Shown here piece after piece: positions 1-12,800 of a DNA stretch of 64,000 bases (the first letter of the stretch is position 1; each line of letters begins with the position of its first letter). Location: contig NW_024467120.1 of NCBI RefSeq assembly GCF_017591425.1, positions 10,292,001 through 10,356,000 on the forward strand, read 5' to 3'. A model generated the notes under the pieces. That model was not told where the DNA came from. It did not search any database and saw nothing but the letters and a program-made list of their open reading frames with translations. The stretch is from Ochotona curzoniae (taxonomy: Eukaryota > Chordata > Mammalia > Lagomorpha > Ochotonidae). Position numbers and translations under genes: made by a program.

Positions 1-379
1 GCTTGTTTTCACATAAGTGCTAAGGGCAGAGGAGGAGGGACAGTGTCGCAGAATTTCTCCTGCGTGATTCCTAGTCACAACAGGTGGTCCCCAGTCACCA
101 GGAAATGTCATCAACCCTATCTATGCAGCCTAAAAAAAAAAATGTGAGGCAAAAAAAAAAAAAAAACAAAAAACCTAAAATTTAAAGTAGTTCTGCGTTG
201 GAAATGCTCCCAGGTGACCTGCAGAAGGCAACCTGTCCGGAAGAAGACAAGATCAATTCAGTAGACAAATGATTGCCACAGTGAATGCGCCACAAAAAAA
301 AGTAAAGAGTACATTTTTAAAGCACTAACTGAAGAAACAATAGTCTAAGAACTGCAAAAACTCCTTAAGACACCACACT

Positions 380-694
380 TTTATTTATTTTTAAATACTT
401 GTTTTATTTCAGTTACACAGAGAGGGAGAGAAAGAGATCTTCGATCTGCTGGTTCACTCCCCCAAATAGCCGTAATAGCCAGAACTTGAGCTGGTCCAAA
501 GTTAGGTGCAAGTAGCCTCTTGTGGGTCTCGCATGTGGGTACAGGGACCCCATCCTAGGTCATCGTCCACTGCTTTCCCAGGTCACTAGAAGGGAGCTAG
601 ATTGGAAGTGGAGCAGCTGGGATATGAAGTGGGGTCCGTACAGGATGCCAGTGCCATAAGCAAGAGCCTCATGTGTTACACTACAGCACCAGCT
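380..694 (-). mobile_element. CSINE-type SINE (old)
   Basis: Family hallmarks used throughout, read here in reverse: T-rich end, 'gagatcttcgatctgctggttcactccc' (the reverse of the gaaga-tct tail), 'ccactgctttcccaggtcac' and 'agctggattggaagtggagcagc'. The tRNA-like head is at the right end. Diverged; no duplication visible. Confidence 0.8.
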
Positions 695-1787
695 CCAAAA
701 GTTTTATTTTTAGTGCTTGTTAGATCTTTTCATGTTTGCAATTTATTTTCACTTTATTTTTGAAACGTAGAGATTTTCTACCTTCTGATGATGGAGAGCT
801 ATTTAAAACCTAAGGGGTAGGGACCAAACAACTCAGTGTTTTTAATGGGTAAAATATTAGAACAGATGTTTAGCAAAAGAAGAAATTACTGTGACCAGCA
901 TGGCGGGAAAGGGAGGCAACATGCAACTGACAAAAATTGACAAAGCAGGTGGACAAAGGGAAGCCCCATTCTCTAAGGAAGGAGGTTGACCTGAAAGGCT
1001 TACTGCTGCAGTATTTTATTAAACTTCTCCAGGAATCAAAATGCAGAACTTGATGTGGCAATCACTGTGAAAGCCTTGTTCCATTTTGATGTTAACGAGC
1101 CAAAGCTGGATGATCAGGGAGCAATAGCCTGGCCCACGTGCAGAAGTCAGTAGATGACTGTCCTAGGAATATCCTAAAGCATACAGTCTGTGGTCTTGGC
1201 TATCCAGCTTCTTTCAGGTCATAAGGAGGCTTGTTGAAAGAAGAGGAGTGAGTGTGGGAGATTCCAGAAGACAAATAGTCATCTCTGACCCAGAGGTCAA
1301 CTGGGAATCTGCAGCAGCCGTTCTGCCTGCAGGCTGAGTGTTTCCCTGAGGTTGCCCTCCCAGTGGAGGGCCCACTCACCTGGGGGCCCATTAGCATGTG
1401 CCCTAACCACAGGACTGGGTGTGCTGGGCCCCCAGGGACTGGGAGGCTCCCTGTGGCTGAGGGCTTTGAAAAAGGGGCCCCTCACTCAGGTCTTCTCCTG
1501 GTAGGGCCTCCAATGCTGCTGCGTCTTCAGTGCTGGTTGCTTGCAGAACTGGATTATGGCATAGGTGCTGTTATTTTCTCCACATGGAAGATTCAGGGGC
1601 CAAGCTTTCATGTAGCTGGATGCTACTTGTCATTCAGATACCAGCTGAATGCTCACCACATTGCCTTCCCTCATTTCCCCATACAATTTAGCCCTGGCCA
1701 CTGTCATAGTGTCTTGTTGTGTGCCCTGGCACTTGTCATTGTCTAAGAAAGGAGACAACCCTCCCCCCCCCAAAAAAAATGAAAGAA
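695..1787. other. no gene seen
   Basis: Intergenic. Open frames near 1200-1750 on both strands overlap one another and have no recognisable product. Nothing repetitive is recognised. Confidence 0.6.
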
Positions 1788-2431
1788 AGTTGTTTTTTTG
1801 CAAGGCAGAATGACAAAGAGACAGAAGTCTTTCATGCAGTAAATCAGTCCCTAAATGGCTGATGATTAAGAGCTGGGAAGGCATCAGAAGCAGGAATTTC
1901 TTACAAGTTTCCAATGTGGGTACAGGGACCCAAGTACTTGGGCCATCCTGTGTTGTTTCCCAAGGTGCATTAGCAGGGAACTGAATAGAAAGTGGAGCAG
2001 GGCCCGGCGCCGTGGCGCAAGTGGTTAAGGTCCTCGCCTTGCACGCCCGGGATCCCATATGGGCGCCAGTTCTAATCCCAGCAGCCCCGCTCCCCTTCCA
2101 GCTCCCTGCCTGTGGCCTGGGAAAGCAGTTGAGGATGGCCCAAAGCTTTGGGACCCTGCACCCGTGTGGAAGACCCGTAAGAGGCTCCTGGCTTACGGAT
2201 CGGCATAGTATCAGCCGTTGAGCTCACTTGGGGAGTGAACCATCGGAAGATCTTCCTCTCTGTCTCTCCTCTCTGTATATCCGCCTTTCCAATAAAAAAT
2301 AATAATAATAAAAATAAAATCTTTTAAAAAAAGAAAGTGGAGCAGCCAGGACTTGAACCATCACCCTCATGGGATGTCAGCACTGCAGATGGCAGGTTAA
2401 CTTGCTACAGCACAGCACCAGCCTTGACACT
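1788..2431 (-). mobile_element. old SINE split by a younger SINE
   Basis: The reverse-oriented SINE runs 1788-2000 and resumes at 2346-2431 after the younger insertion. The break falls in the phrase gaaagtggagcag, which is now present on both sides of the insert. Confidence 0.85.
2001..2331 (+). mobile_element. young CSINE with 14-bp target-site duplication
   Basis: Full-length copy beginning ggcccggcgccgtggcgcaa. The pol III A box (tggcgcaagtgg) and B box (agttctaatccc) are recognisable, and the A-rich tail follows ccaataaaaaataa. The flanks agaaagtggagcag at 1987-2000 and 2332-2345 are identical. It is one of the least diverged copies here. Confidence 0.95.
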
Positions 2432-2499
2432 GTCTATATTATCAATGCTCTATCTGAAGTGCTTGGAACAGCATGGGGCATGTGGTTTGTGCATGTCAG

Positions 2500-2500
<1 letters not shown>

Positions 2501-2542
<42 letters not shown>
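2501..2542 (+). repeat. (TG)n microsatellite
   Basis: Twenty-one perfect TG dinucleotides. This is long enough to be length-polymorphic. Confidence 0.97.
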
Positions 2543-2546
<4 letters not shown>

Positions 2547-2549
2547 AAA

Positions 2550-3960
2550 GAGGACAGAGCTAAGGAAGGAATGTAGGAGGGAAATATAGGAGGGAAGAAG
2601 GAAGAAGATAGCCTAATGTGAGTCCCAACTCTGCCTACTGCAGGGACTCACACATGTCTGAGCATGTCTGACTCACAAGGAATGTGTGTTTATTAAAAAA
2701 AAAGGGGGGGGGGGCATTGCCTGGAAAAACAAAACAACTCACCCTAATGTGAATGGGGAACAAGGGAAGTGAACTTGTGTGTTGAGTCAGCCCACCAGGG
2801 AGAGAGGCAAGCTAAGCTGTCAGCTTCCAATCCCTACAAACTCATGAGGAACTAGACATGGCTTAAGCAGAACCCAAAACAAAGGTCTCTGTATGAATTC
2901 CTTAAAGCCCCATGTAACTGTGTACAGTGCAGTGCCGCACCACGTCAGAGTGGCAGCAGGAGGCGGGTGCCAGTCTTCCAGTGCAGGGGACAGAGCTGCC
3001 TGCACAGCAGCCCCTAGGTTGGAGGTTGGCACCATGGCCGCTGTGCAGGTGGCATCACCCTACAGAGGTGATAGTGCTCAGCTGACGACACCTGGCTTCC
3101 CAGGAGGCCAGGGCAGGAAATAGCACCAAAAGGAACAGCGCAAGGGGGCAAGGGGCTTGTTCCTGGAGGCAGGAACTCATGGGAGGGAGGAGAGCCATGA
3201 GGCAGGTGCATTCATGCTTTTCAGGAACCTGGTAAACTGTGCTTCATGTCGATCTGTGTTACTCCAGATCTAACAATATAAGCATTGAAAGCAGAAGAGA
3301 GGAGGAGGGAGACATACCCAAAAAATGAACAGATCTTAATCCTGGTGCTCACAACAAGGCAGAAGCCCTGTTCCCTTCACCCAGGGGAGCAGACAGGCAG
3401 CAGCACATGGGTTTCAGGAATCCCTTCACAGAATTACCACCGTGGAGGCCCTAGTCTGATGATTCCAATTAGAGAGATTGCCAGACCAACAAGGCCACCT
3501 GGAAACTACAGGAATCCTCTGAGAGACGTGCTGATGGGCTTCTGGGGGGCATTTAACTAGCCGCCTGGAGCATTCTCCTGTCCCCCAGACAGTTATTTCA
3601 CAGCAAGGAAGAAAAATTTGCCCGAGGTTTCCAGCACTATGAGATTCCCTGGAGTCAATAATCACGCCACACTGGCTGTGTGGCTGTTGCAGAGGTACAA
3701 ATGGAACAAAACTTGACCTTGAAGGACCATGCTTTGTCTACACCTCCTAACATCGAGACGAGACCTGTGGGTACTTCACAGGAATGGAACTTGCTTTACT
3801 TTGCAGGAAACAGATCGGTTTTACTCAGACGTGATACTCAAACCTAGTGTTGAATCTTGGTTCTATCACTTAATAAGTATCATTACAGTCTTTTATGTTC
3901 TTTATGTTTTTAAGCCTTAGGTTGTTCCCCCATCTATTAAATGGATAATCATTTCAGAGG
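2550..3960. other. no gene seen
   Basis: Intergenic. It contains an A/G-rich stretch (2545-2610), an A8-G10 run near 2695-2713 and short chance frames. Nothing else supported. Confidence 0.6.
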
Positions 3961-4270
3961 TTTTTTTTTTTTTAAGATTTATTTATTTACCTGAAAAACA
4001 CAGTAGGGGTGGTGGAAGGCAGATCTTCCATCTGCTAGTTCATTCATTTCTCAAATGCCTGAAACACCCAGGGATGGACCAGACTGAGAACTGGAGTCAG
4101 AAACTCCATCCCTTGTGATATCCCACATGGTTTAAGTACTTTGAGCCATCTTTTGCTGCTTTCGCAGGCAAATTAGCAAGGAGCTGGATTCGAAACAGAG
4201 CAGCTGGGACTCCAGCTGGTTTGCCAGTAGGGGATACTGTTGGCTTCCCAGGTGGCAGCCTGGCTCGCTG
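3961..4270 (-). mobile_element. old SINE, reverse
   Basis: T-run at 3961, then 'aagatttatttatttacctga', 'cagatcttccatctgctagttcattcat' and 'gcaaggagctggattcgaaacagagcagctggga'. Diverged tRNA-like end. Confidence 0.75.
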
Positions 4271-4552
4271 CACTGCAACAGGGCCCTGGATTTCAGATTT
4301 GCAAAGGAGGGACGCCCCATCTGCAGGACACACACTGAAATCACTCAAAGAGCATAGCACAGCAGGCAGCAAACAGCCCTGATCTTGAAGGGGGATCACC
4401 TCTCTACACATGCCCAGCCTAAGTGCCTCTGACATTGTGTGTCCCCGGCTTCTGAGTGTTGCAGAAATGGCTCCACCATCTAAATTGCAGGGGTGCCAAT
4501 TAGAGCCCAACACCACGTTATTCTATGTATTGTTCTTTTTTGTTTCTTGTTA

Positions 4553-4858
4553 AACATTTAATTTATGTCTTATTTGAAAAGTAAAGCTCCCAAGAATGAG
4601 AGAAAAGAGAGAGTTCATCTGCTGGTTGTTTCCTCAAGAGACTGCAACGGCCTGAGCTTAGCTAGTCCAAAGCTGGGAGCCAAGAGCTTCTTCCAGGTCT
4701 CCCATATGGGTGCAGGGTCCCAAGGGCGTGAGCCATCCTCTATGGCTTTCTCAGGCTATAAGCAGGAATCTGGATTGGAAAGTACAGCATTTGGGATGTG
4801 AGCCAGCTGGCATTTGAGGCGGAAGCTTAGCCTGCCATGCCAACCCTTATGCAGCACT
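4553..4858 (-). mobile_element. old SINE, reverse
   Basis: Shows 'gtccaaagctgggagccaagagcttcttcc', 'gtctcccatatgggtgcagggtccca' and 'agcaggaatctggattggaaagtaca'. Its 3' end lacks the usual T-run. Confidence 0.75.
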
Positions 4859-5235
4859 CTAAAGAGCATTTACTTTTTATTAATTAGTTACTTCCTCTCT
4901 GAGAAACCAAATAGACCTACAGGGCTTAGGGTGGACTGAAAATGAGCTTAAAGCTGATGAGGAATGAAGAAACTCTTTCATCCAATGTTTCAAGGGTCTT
5001 TAAATGAGAGCTATGCTGCATGAGCCAGCGGAGGCAGACACAGCTGGTGTCCAGGCTCATAGGCGCCGATTCATTCTCTCTTGGATTTGACCTGCTGCAA
5101 TATACACAATCGGCATGATGTTCTGCAATTTACTTTATGAAGGCTGAGAACCAAAATCCCCATGAGAACTGATCAATTATATGGTACTGAGGCCCAGAAC
5201 AGACTGGCTGTGGATTATTCTACCACCCCTCCCTG

Positions 5236-5690
5236 CAATGACCCTGATCCATTTTATTAAGGTATAATACAGACAGGTAAAAATCACATATACTTAACAT
5301 GATAATTTGATAGACATATACATTGTGAAATCATTAACACAACTCAAGTTAATTAACATGTCTGTTACCTCACTCGGTTACCATTTTGTATGTATGTAGT
5401 AAGAGGACCACATCTATTCTGCAGCCGATTTTAAATACCAAGTGTCCTTACCAGAAATCACTGTCACACATCAGGTTCCCAGAGTGTATTCACAGCATGA
5501 AAGATGCCAACAGATAAATGCTGCACAATCTCACTTATAAGTGAACGCTGAAAGAGACTGGTTTCTTGTACATCACCAAGAGGTCCGAGGAGCTGGGCTG
5601 ACTCCACCTGCCTGCAGAACAACCAATATACACATCGTGGAAACTCCACTTCAAATAATTCTATTTGTGGCACAATTGACTCTCCCTCAA
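5236..5690 (+). mobile_element. ancient L1M 3' fragment
   Basis: The order 'tttattaaggtataatacagacag', 'tttgatagacatatacattgtgaaatcattaacacaa', 'aagttaattaacatgtctg', and later 'gctgcacaatctcacttataagtg' is the well-known 3' region of old mammalian L1s. No open frame remains. Confidence 0.6.
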
Positions 5691-7755
5691 AAGCTATTGT
5701 GATACTTTGATGCTTTAAACAGAAAATTTATTTAAATAATGCAGTTTCTCTTCCATAGCGATTGAAAAGTTCCACTAGGAAGAGGAAAATAACTTTCATG
5801 AGACTAAGTTTGAAATCTTTACAACACTTAAGCAATTCTCCATTCCTTTCATTTAATAAATGAGTGTTGTCATTCTCAACAGGAGCAAAATTCTTAGGAA
5901 TTAATAAAACTGTTACTCATTTTCTTCTGCTTCACTCTGCAAATCCCAGCAAACACGTCAGGAATGGGTTCTCACTGCAGCCACAGTGGATTTTGTTTTT
6001 CTGTCTCAGTTTCTAATCACTGATTTGCACAATCATTAAAGAAAAAGGTATAAGCACTTCATTTGCGTAAATCGGAAGCAGTATTTAAACAAACAAATCC
6101 AGCCTCGATGAATTAAGCAGTCAAGGCCTTTTCTGTCCCTAAGGAGTTCAAAGTGTTCTGGGTCTATGCTTTGGCTTGCCGCCTCTCCAAATTGTTTTTA
6201 GATTTCATGAAAGTGAAAATTAGGGTAATGCAAATCTAAGCTTGATAATTTTTTAGAACTGTGCTAATCCGTTTGTAATTGATGTTGTGAGCTTTAAAAT
6301 AATGAAATGAAACTGAATTTGCCCTTTTCCAATATTCCAGTTATTTTTTATATTTTGTCACTACTGACAGATGAAATTTCTCCAGATCTTAATTCTACAC
6401 AACTTCATAACAAAGCTTTCTTATATTTTCTTTTTCTTTCTTCCTTCCTTTCTCTACCTCTTTTCTCTCTTCCCTCTTTTTTTCCCTCCTTTCCTTCCTT
6501 CCTTTCAAAAGGCTCTCCTTATTCCAGTTAGGATGTTTGGATGGTTCCATTTCTGGTTTCATCATCATCATCAAAATGTTACAGCTGGGAAAATTTTAGA
6601 TGCCCACTTTGGACTATTTTGACAGATACATCAGCTCATAGGTAGTTGGGGGTCACGTCGCTGTCAGAATGAGAAAAGGAAAAGGCTCTTTAAAAAGTGT
6701 ACAAAATGCCTACTAATGCCCAGAAGGTGCTCTTAGCAACACAGAAGTGCCGTCCACCCTTCTGAGTTTTAAGTTTATCATGAGAATGGAAAGCTACCAG
6801 TCAGACCCTTCTGATGGTTTTTCGATCTATTCTGAACAAGCTAGACAGGATTACGGTTGCGGCCTTCTAAGGACTTTGCCCCTGCCCTCTTGTTGCTTGT
6901 TCGCCATCATTTTGCTCACCTAAATTGTGTGTTTGGGACCTTACTTCCACCATTTTCTTGGGTCTTTGCTCCCTGTGAGTCCCTCTCTTGATACTGTGGG
7001 CAGGGGGTTTCTATCTTTAATAAATCTTACTTTCCTCCCTGAAATTGTCCACGTGAAAACGCACCTTTTCTGTAAGAATCAGGGTTGCCTCCATCTTTCG
7101 CGTCAGTTTCTCCAGAACATTGTCGGTTTTGTAGTTAATAGTTTTCAATGATTTTTCTTGGTTCCTTGACAATTATCAAAGCAAAACAGTACTAACTCTC
7201 AAAACCTGGAAATGTTCTGTTTTGTTTTATTTTAGGGTAAAATGTCTTAAGTCACAGTGAATTAGGATTTAATAGAAAACAGAGGCAAAAATAAAAAAGC
7301 TGCCCCCTGCTGAGAACAGCTAAGAAAGAAGTTAACCATTACAAAAGAAGGGTTTTACAGGAAATTAGGTCACTGATACAGAGGTTATTAGTTAACTGGA
7401 GTCCAGTGTCTGGAATTAATAGGAAGAGTTGCTTTAGTGAACTATGATACTCTATTTTCACACAAAGTTTGGAAATTCTAACTAATTTTAAACATTTATA
7501 TCAATCAGTAAAACAATAATTAGCATAGGAACATATTATTAGAAAAGCTGGATTACTTAATATTTTCTGCTCACATATATTGATTTCAAATTTAATTATA
7601 AACCACAGAAGTTTCAGTGATTGCACAATATGGCATGTTTCAACCTTTCAGTTTTACAAACTCTTTGATCATTTCTCAATGACATGTTCAGAGTGCAGTA
7701 AAATGATACTGGATGTAAATTTGAAAAGCATATTTTATGGGGTCAATGCCATGCC
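5691..7755. other. AT-rich intergenic DNA
   Basis: No gene or recent repeat recognised apart from the polypyrimidine tract at 6420-6510. Confidence 0.6.
6420..6510 (+). repeat. polypyrimidine (TTCC)n-like tract
   Basis: About 90 bases of almost only T and C with recurring ttcc/tccttcct motifs. Such tracts can form triplex DNA; that is general knowledge, not shown here. Confidence 0.85.
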
Positions 7756-7960
7756 ATGGCAGGCTGGGCTTCCACCTGTGGCACTGGCATCCCATATGGT
7801 CTGCATCCCATGTGGTTTGTGTTCCAGCTGATCCACTTCCATTCTAGCTCATTATTTATGGCCTGGGAAAACAGCAGAGAATAGCCTGTCCTTGGGACCC
7901 TGCACCCATGTAGAGGACCAGGAGGAAGGTCTGGGAAGGGTCTTGGATTTTAAAATGTTG
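7756..7960 (+). mobile_element. partial SINE, sense
   Basis: Contains 'gcatcccatatggtctgcatccc', 'tatggcctgggaaaacagcagag' and 'ttgggaccctgcacccatgtagaggacc'. The 3' third is missing. Confidence 0.65.
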
Positions 7961-8472
7961 CCTGCCCATCCTTGCCTGGACAGGAACTTGCAAGGAAGAT
8001 ATTCCCCAATGGTGGTGTTTTGACCAAATAGGAAATGGCTGGGCAATTCCTGTGTCGCTCACTTCAAGGTGTGGCCAAGATTTTGGTTGGTTTGAGCTCC
8101 TCCCCACACCCTGCCTCGGAATCCCACCACTGACTTCTGTAGGAGTAAAAGGCAAAGATCTTCTAACTACTTTCTGCTGAAGTGGGGCATCACGCAGGTA
8201 AAGGAGCCCTTCGAGGCGTGGGATCCACAGAGTGATGATTTGGGTCATCCAAGTTGCTGTAACAGAAGTTGGCTATCATACAATGTTTCGCATTAGGATC
8301 ATATGTAGTTTGAAGACCCATGATTCCTGGGAAACAAAGGATACAAGATGATTAATACAAAGTCCTGGGCTGACATTTTGATTGCTAGATTTATGGCAAA
8401 GATCTAAAGCCACAGTGATGATATGACAGTGATACGGGGTGACAAGAGAAGTGGCCCACATAGAAAACACTT

Positions 8473-8804
8473 ACCTGGATCCAGTGTGGTAGCCTAGTGG
8501 CTTAACTCCTTACCTTGCATGTGCCAGGATCTTGTGTGGGTGTCAGTTCATGTTCCGGCTGCTCTACTTCCCATCCAGCTCACTGCTTGTGGCCTGGGAA
8601 AACAGTCAAGCACAACTCAAAACCTTGCGACCGGGCACCCGCATGGAAGACATACAAGAAGCTCCTGGTTTCAGATCAGCTCAGCTCCAGCTGCTGCAGT
8701 CACTCTGGGGAGTAAGTCAGTGGACAGAAGCTATTTCTCTCTGTCTCGTTCTCTCTGTAAATCTGCCTTTCAAAAAAAAAAATAATGAAGATTTAAAAAA
8801 AGAA
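8473..8804 (+). mobile_element. CSINE with 11-bp target-site duplication
   Basis: Complete copy. The flanks agaaaacactt at 8462-8472 and 8805-8815 are identical. The body is more diverged than the copies at 2001 or 61744. Confidence 0.9.
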
Positions 8805-9254
8805 AGAAAACACTTGTCTGTCAGGTGCCTTTTGGAAAAGCAGCTTCACACCCTTGGGTGGTTCACCAGCATGCACTGGAGAATTGGGTTGACTGAGAGT
8901 GTCGTTAGCAGCTATCTCGACTTCAGCATGTGTCTCAACTGTTGGTGAATCTGATGGATTGGCAGCCGTCCACCTCTTCCCTCTGCCATGATGTATCCAG
9001 GCATCTATTTCTGGTACTTTTGATGGCAGTGGGTGTAGAGAAAATGACAGAAAAGGGTTCCTCCCAGAGGGGTTTGCTTGTTTCTCTAAAGATTTTACAA
9101 GTCTCCTAGATTGAATAAGGGTTTCTCTCTGGCTGAGGGAGGTTCTTTAGATATCTCACTCAGGACTTGCTGAAAGGCTGATAGTTGAGTTGAAAGGCTA
9201 ATAGCCGAGTAACCTGCTCAGCCATTCTTTGGGTTTCTTTGTCTAAAATTATAT

Positions 9255-9428
9255 CCAGGTTTCTCATGTGACTGCAGAGCCCCAAGAACTTGAGCCATCC
9301 TCCACTGCTTTTCCAGACTGCAAGCAGGGAACTGCCTCAGACATGGAGCAGCCGGACACAAACCAGCACCCATATTAGATGCCAATGCTTGCAGATGGAG
9401 GATTAGCCTATGGAGCCATCTCACCTGC
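9255..9428 (-). mobile_element. partial SINE, reverse
   Basis: Shows 'agccatcctccactgcttttccag', 'agcagggaactgcctcagacatggagcagccgg' and 'aaccagcacccatattagatg'. The T-rich end is missing. Confidence 0.7.
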
Positions 9429-9429
9429 C

Positions 9430-10345
9430 TGCCCTTCAAACACTTAACGGAAGCTAAATCTTTGTAACAAGAAAAATGTGCTGCCTGGTACTCCACACCT
9501 TCCCGATATACTTGACAATGCTGTAAATGTAGCGATTGCACCAATTATCAGCTGTTATGAGATGCCATGTGTTTTCCTCAAAACAGAGGATGCTAGATTT
9601 AACACTTGTATTCTGACATATTCTTCAAATGATGTGGCATGTTTTGTCCACAGCTGCTATTTGACACCACTGGTTTCAAAAATTATAACTGGAAAAAAAA
9701 TGCAGCATTCACTAACATGAGCTTAGAGTACAGGAATGGACAGGTGGTTAGGATGTCACTGTATAACCGAGTTGTGTTTCTGATTTCTAAATTAGGAATT
9801 CCCTGTGTCATTTAACCCTGGCAAGCATGAAGCCGCCAGTTAACAATAAACCAAGGGATGTAAGCCTGGGGTTGGTGCGCCCTCCTGTGGCCAGACTCCT
9901 TGAAAATCTTCACACAGAAGCAAATCTGTCTTGGTCATTCTCAGCTAGACCCTGGACTCAAACCCCAGAGAAACCCATGGACACTGGAGGTAGCTGTGTT
10001 TAAGCAGGCAATGGTCCAAAATTCTGGACTTTCCTTTTAGAATAATGGACACCGACAACTAGTGTAAAAACATGGGAAAAATTAAACTCAGTGCTAGAGT
10101 CTTAATAATACTAGTTTGGCAGCTTTAATGTTTGTCATTCACAGAGAAACTGTCTAACAATATTGAAAGGGATGCATCTTCTGAAAGGAGAAAAAAGCTG
10201 GTTATGGTTTGCAGATGCTTCTCCTAAGAGCAATGGCTCTCAATTGGGACTGCTTGTGCTCCTCCAGGAGACAGTGGCAATGCCTGCAGACAACTCGGGG
10301 TGCGAGCAGAATCCTTGAGTGAAGGTCACAGGGCCTGTTACATTT
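9430..10345. other. no gene seen
   Basis: Unique-looking AT-rich sequence. The 80-codon frame at 9478 shows no family features. Confidence 0.55.
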
Positions 10346-10576
10346 TTTAAGGATTTATTTAATTATTTAAAAGAGTGACAGAGAAACGGGGAGAGAAGAG
10401 AGAATCTTCCAGCTGGTATTTGACTCTGCAGATAGAAACACTTGGGCCATTTTCTGCAGCTTTGCCAGGCCATTAGCTTGGGCTGGAAATGGAGCAGATG
10501 GGACCAGAACTGGTGCTATATGTGCTGCTAGGATGACAGGTGTCAGCTTCATGTGTTAGACCATGCTGCTGGCCTC
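10346..10576 (-). mobile_element. SINE with internal deletion, reverse
   Basis: Has the T-rich end 'ttaaggatttatttaattatt', then jumps to 'acacttgggccattttctgcagctttgcc'. The central 'gtctcccatgtggg' part is lost. Confidence 0.7.
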
Positions 10577-10617
10577 CCAGAGGCATTTTTGAAGATTATA
10601 CTACACAGGGTATGGAC

Positions 10618-10950
10618 AGGCCCTGGCACAATAGATAGCCTAGCGGCTCAAGTCCTCGCCTTGTACACGTCAGGATCCCATATGGGCACCAGTTCTAATC
10701 CCAACAGCCCTGCTTCCCATCCAGCTCTCTGCTTGTGACCTGGGAAAGCAGTTGAGGACAGTCCAAAGCCTTGGGACCCTGCACCCACGTGGGAGAACTA
10801 GAAGTTCCTGACTCCTGGCCTCGGATCGGCTCAATTCCGGCCATTGTAGTCACCTGGAGAGTCAACCAACAGACAGAAGATCTTCCTCTCTGTCTCCCCT
10901 CCTCTGTATATCTGATTTTGCAATAAAAATGAATGTCTTTTTTTTTAAGG
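10618..10950 (+). mobile_element. CSINE, full length, sense
   Basis: Runs from 'ggccctggcacaatagatagcctagcgg' to 'gcaataaaaatgaatgtctttttttttaa'. 'cgtcaggatcccatatgggcaccagttctaatccc' marks the tRNA-like head. It lies immediately after the reverse SINE at 10346. Confidence 0.9.
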
Positions 10951-11053
10951 TGATAATGCACAGAACCAGTTTTAAACACCTTAACGATGTTCCATGATCC
11001 CCTGTTATTTGGACCAAAGTATCAAGAGAGTTGAGATTTTTTTAAAAAGCCCT

Positions 11054-11285
11054 CAGAAAATGCTCCACAGTGGGGACCCTGGGATGACATTGGGTGGCAG
11101 TTTCCGATCCCCCCTGGATATGTTATGGTTAGGATGCTGGGCATGATTTCTCCTCCTATATCTGCCTCTCCCCCATATACAGGAAGAAGACAGGGAAAAT
11201 GTGTAAATAATGGCCTCAACCCTTATCCCCCGATCCTCAACCCTTCCCACCCTGGTCAACCATATGAATATCATCAGAAATAATT
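11054..11285 (+). mobile_element. short 3'-end copy of the A/B retroposon family (copy F) with target-site duplication
   Basis: The segment contains gctccacagtggggaccctg and later 'catatacaggaagaagacagg', matching the terminal unique region of A/B in the + orientation. It is flanked by direct repeats of up to 17 bp (tttttttaaaaagccct) at 11037-11053 and 11286-11302. The TTTT/AAAA target fits cleavage by the L1 endonuclease. Confidence 0.5.
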
Positions 11286-11302
11286 TTTTTTTAAAAAGCC
11301 CT

Positions 11303-12397
11303 GACAATAAGAACATCCTGCACTAATGTCAATATAACCCTAAGTATTATAAATAGTTTTTACTAAATGCAAACTCAAATATATTATCACTAGAATCCCA
11401 ACAATACAGTCAGAAATTTAGCAAGTGCTATTCTGAATTCAATCTCTTGAAATAATTTTATTGTTTTGGTTTTATATTCCATGTTATATCATGATGTACT
11501 TATCACCTTTACTCATTGTTTATCAAAATAAAAGTGTGTTTGGTTGTTGTGCTGACAGCCACCATTAGATAAACATTATTTCTTGGAGAAATGCTAAAAG
11601 ACTGGGAGTGTTTCTGTTAACTCCAGGTAATCTGAATATTTTCATCAGTGACATCATATCTCCTCCCAACTCAAGAAAAGTGATCATTTAGGACCAAGAT
11701 CCCTAGCCTGCAATCGCTAAAATCCAAGGTTCTATGGAAACATTATGTGTCAGAAAGCTATTTTTCACGTTTTTTTTTTAAAGGGCCCCCAAACAATGGG
11801 ACTGTTATTTACCCTGGAATATATTAGGCTCACTAAAACAAATAACCCTGGAGACACTTATTACCTGATTTCATCTGATACGGCACATAGAAATTCCTAC
11901 ATCCTTTAGGGTCTTTTATGTTCAACAGAAAGTTGAAAGCTATTGCCCTGAAGAAATAGAGCAATTAAGAGGGTAAGTGTGGAAAATAAAACCATGAAAC
12001 AACGCTGTTCTTCAGCGTTTCTTTGTTTCTTCAGTTTGTTACTTGTAGTCTGTGTACAATGTTTGCTGTATGATTGCAAGCTCAATACATAGTCTAGTTT
12101 AATCCAGAAGTTTACAAAGGAGAACCTCTGTAAGTGCAGATTAGTGGTTACAGCATCAAGGAATCCCCAAGGGGAACACCAGAGGGACCCTAAAACCAGC
12201 CTTGGAAGCTCACCTTAGACATGCCAGCCCCAAGGATCTGCACTGGTTTTGTGTGCATTTTCTGACAGCACTCAAATTCAAATCAGGTATCTGACCATTT
12301 CAATCTTTTCTAACATTAATCATCATTGTGCCCTGGGAACATTCAGACTTCTCTAGTTATTTTGAAACATTTGACAGCAGGATGGAGTCCACAGTTT
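11303..12397. other. no gene seen
   Basis: AT-rich unique DNA. No open frame over 60 codons and no recent repeat. Confidence 0.55.
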
Positions 12398-12800
12398 GCC
12401 GGAGTCCAGCTCCAGCTGAGTTCAGAAGGGTGTATGGATGAGGCGCAAAGAAAGAGAGAGACGGACCACTAGGATTCCATGATCATTGTGGATAATGCAA
12501 GAAAGCTGTCCGCTTTATTTATAAAGAAGCAGTCAAACTCTGGCTCAGACTTTTTACATCATGTTCAAGTGGGTGTTTCTAAGGATAATTCAGTCATTTG
12601 TTTCACCTTGAAGCAGGATGTTATCCATCCTGGCGCCACGGTTAGGAAGCTCTCAATAGATGGTGCATATCAATCAGTAACACATTCCTGCTACAATCCT
12701 CATTCTACAGCTTAGTCTTGAATCAGTTAAGGGAGGAAAGGCATCACAGAAGGAAGGACCTAAAGATCAAAGAAAGAGGGAAAGAATAGATTCCCACTAC
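12398..12800 (-). mobile_element. possible ERV LTR fragment, antisense
   Basis: Read on the minus strand there is a poly(A) signal (aaataaa-like, 12512-12518 on the + strand as tttattt), then a pyrimidine-rich ctctctctttctttgcgcc stretch. The segment ends near ctggactccggca, as an R/U5 region would. Boundaries and duplication are not established. A chance unique sequence is the alternative. Confidence 0.35.

Noticed and set aside
2001..2080. tRNA-like A and B boxes at SINE heads
   Set aside because: These are tRNA-derived SINE promoters, not tRNA genes: there is no cloverleaf acceptor pairing and the body continues into the SINE.
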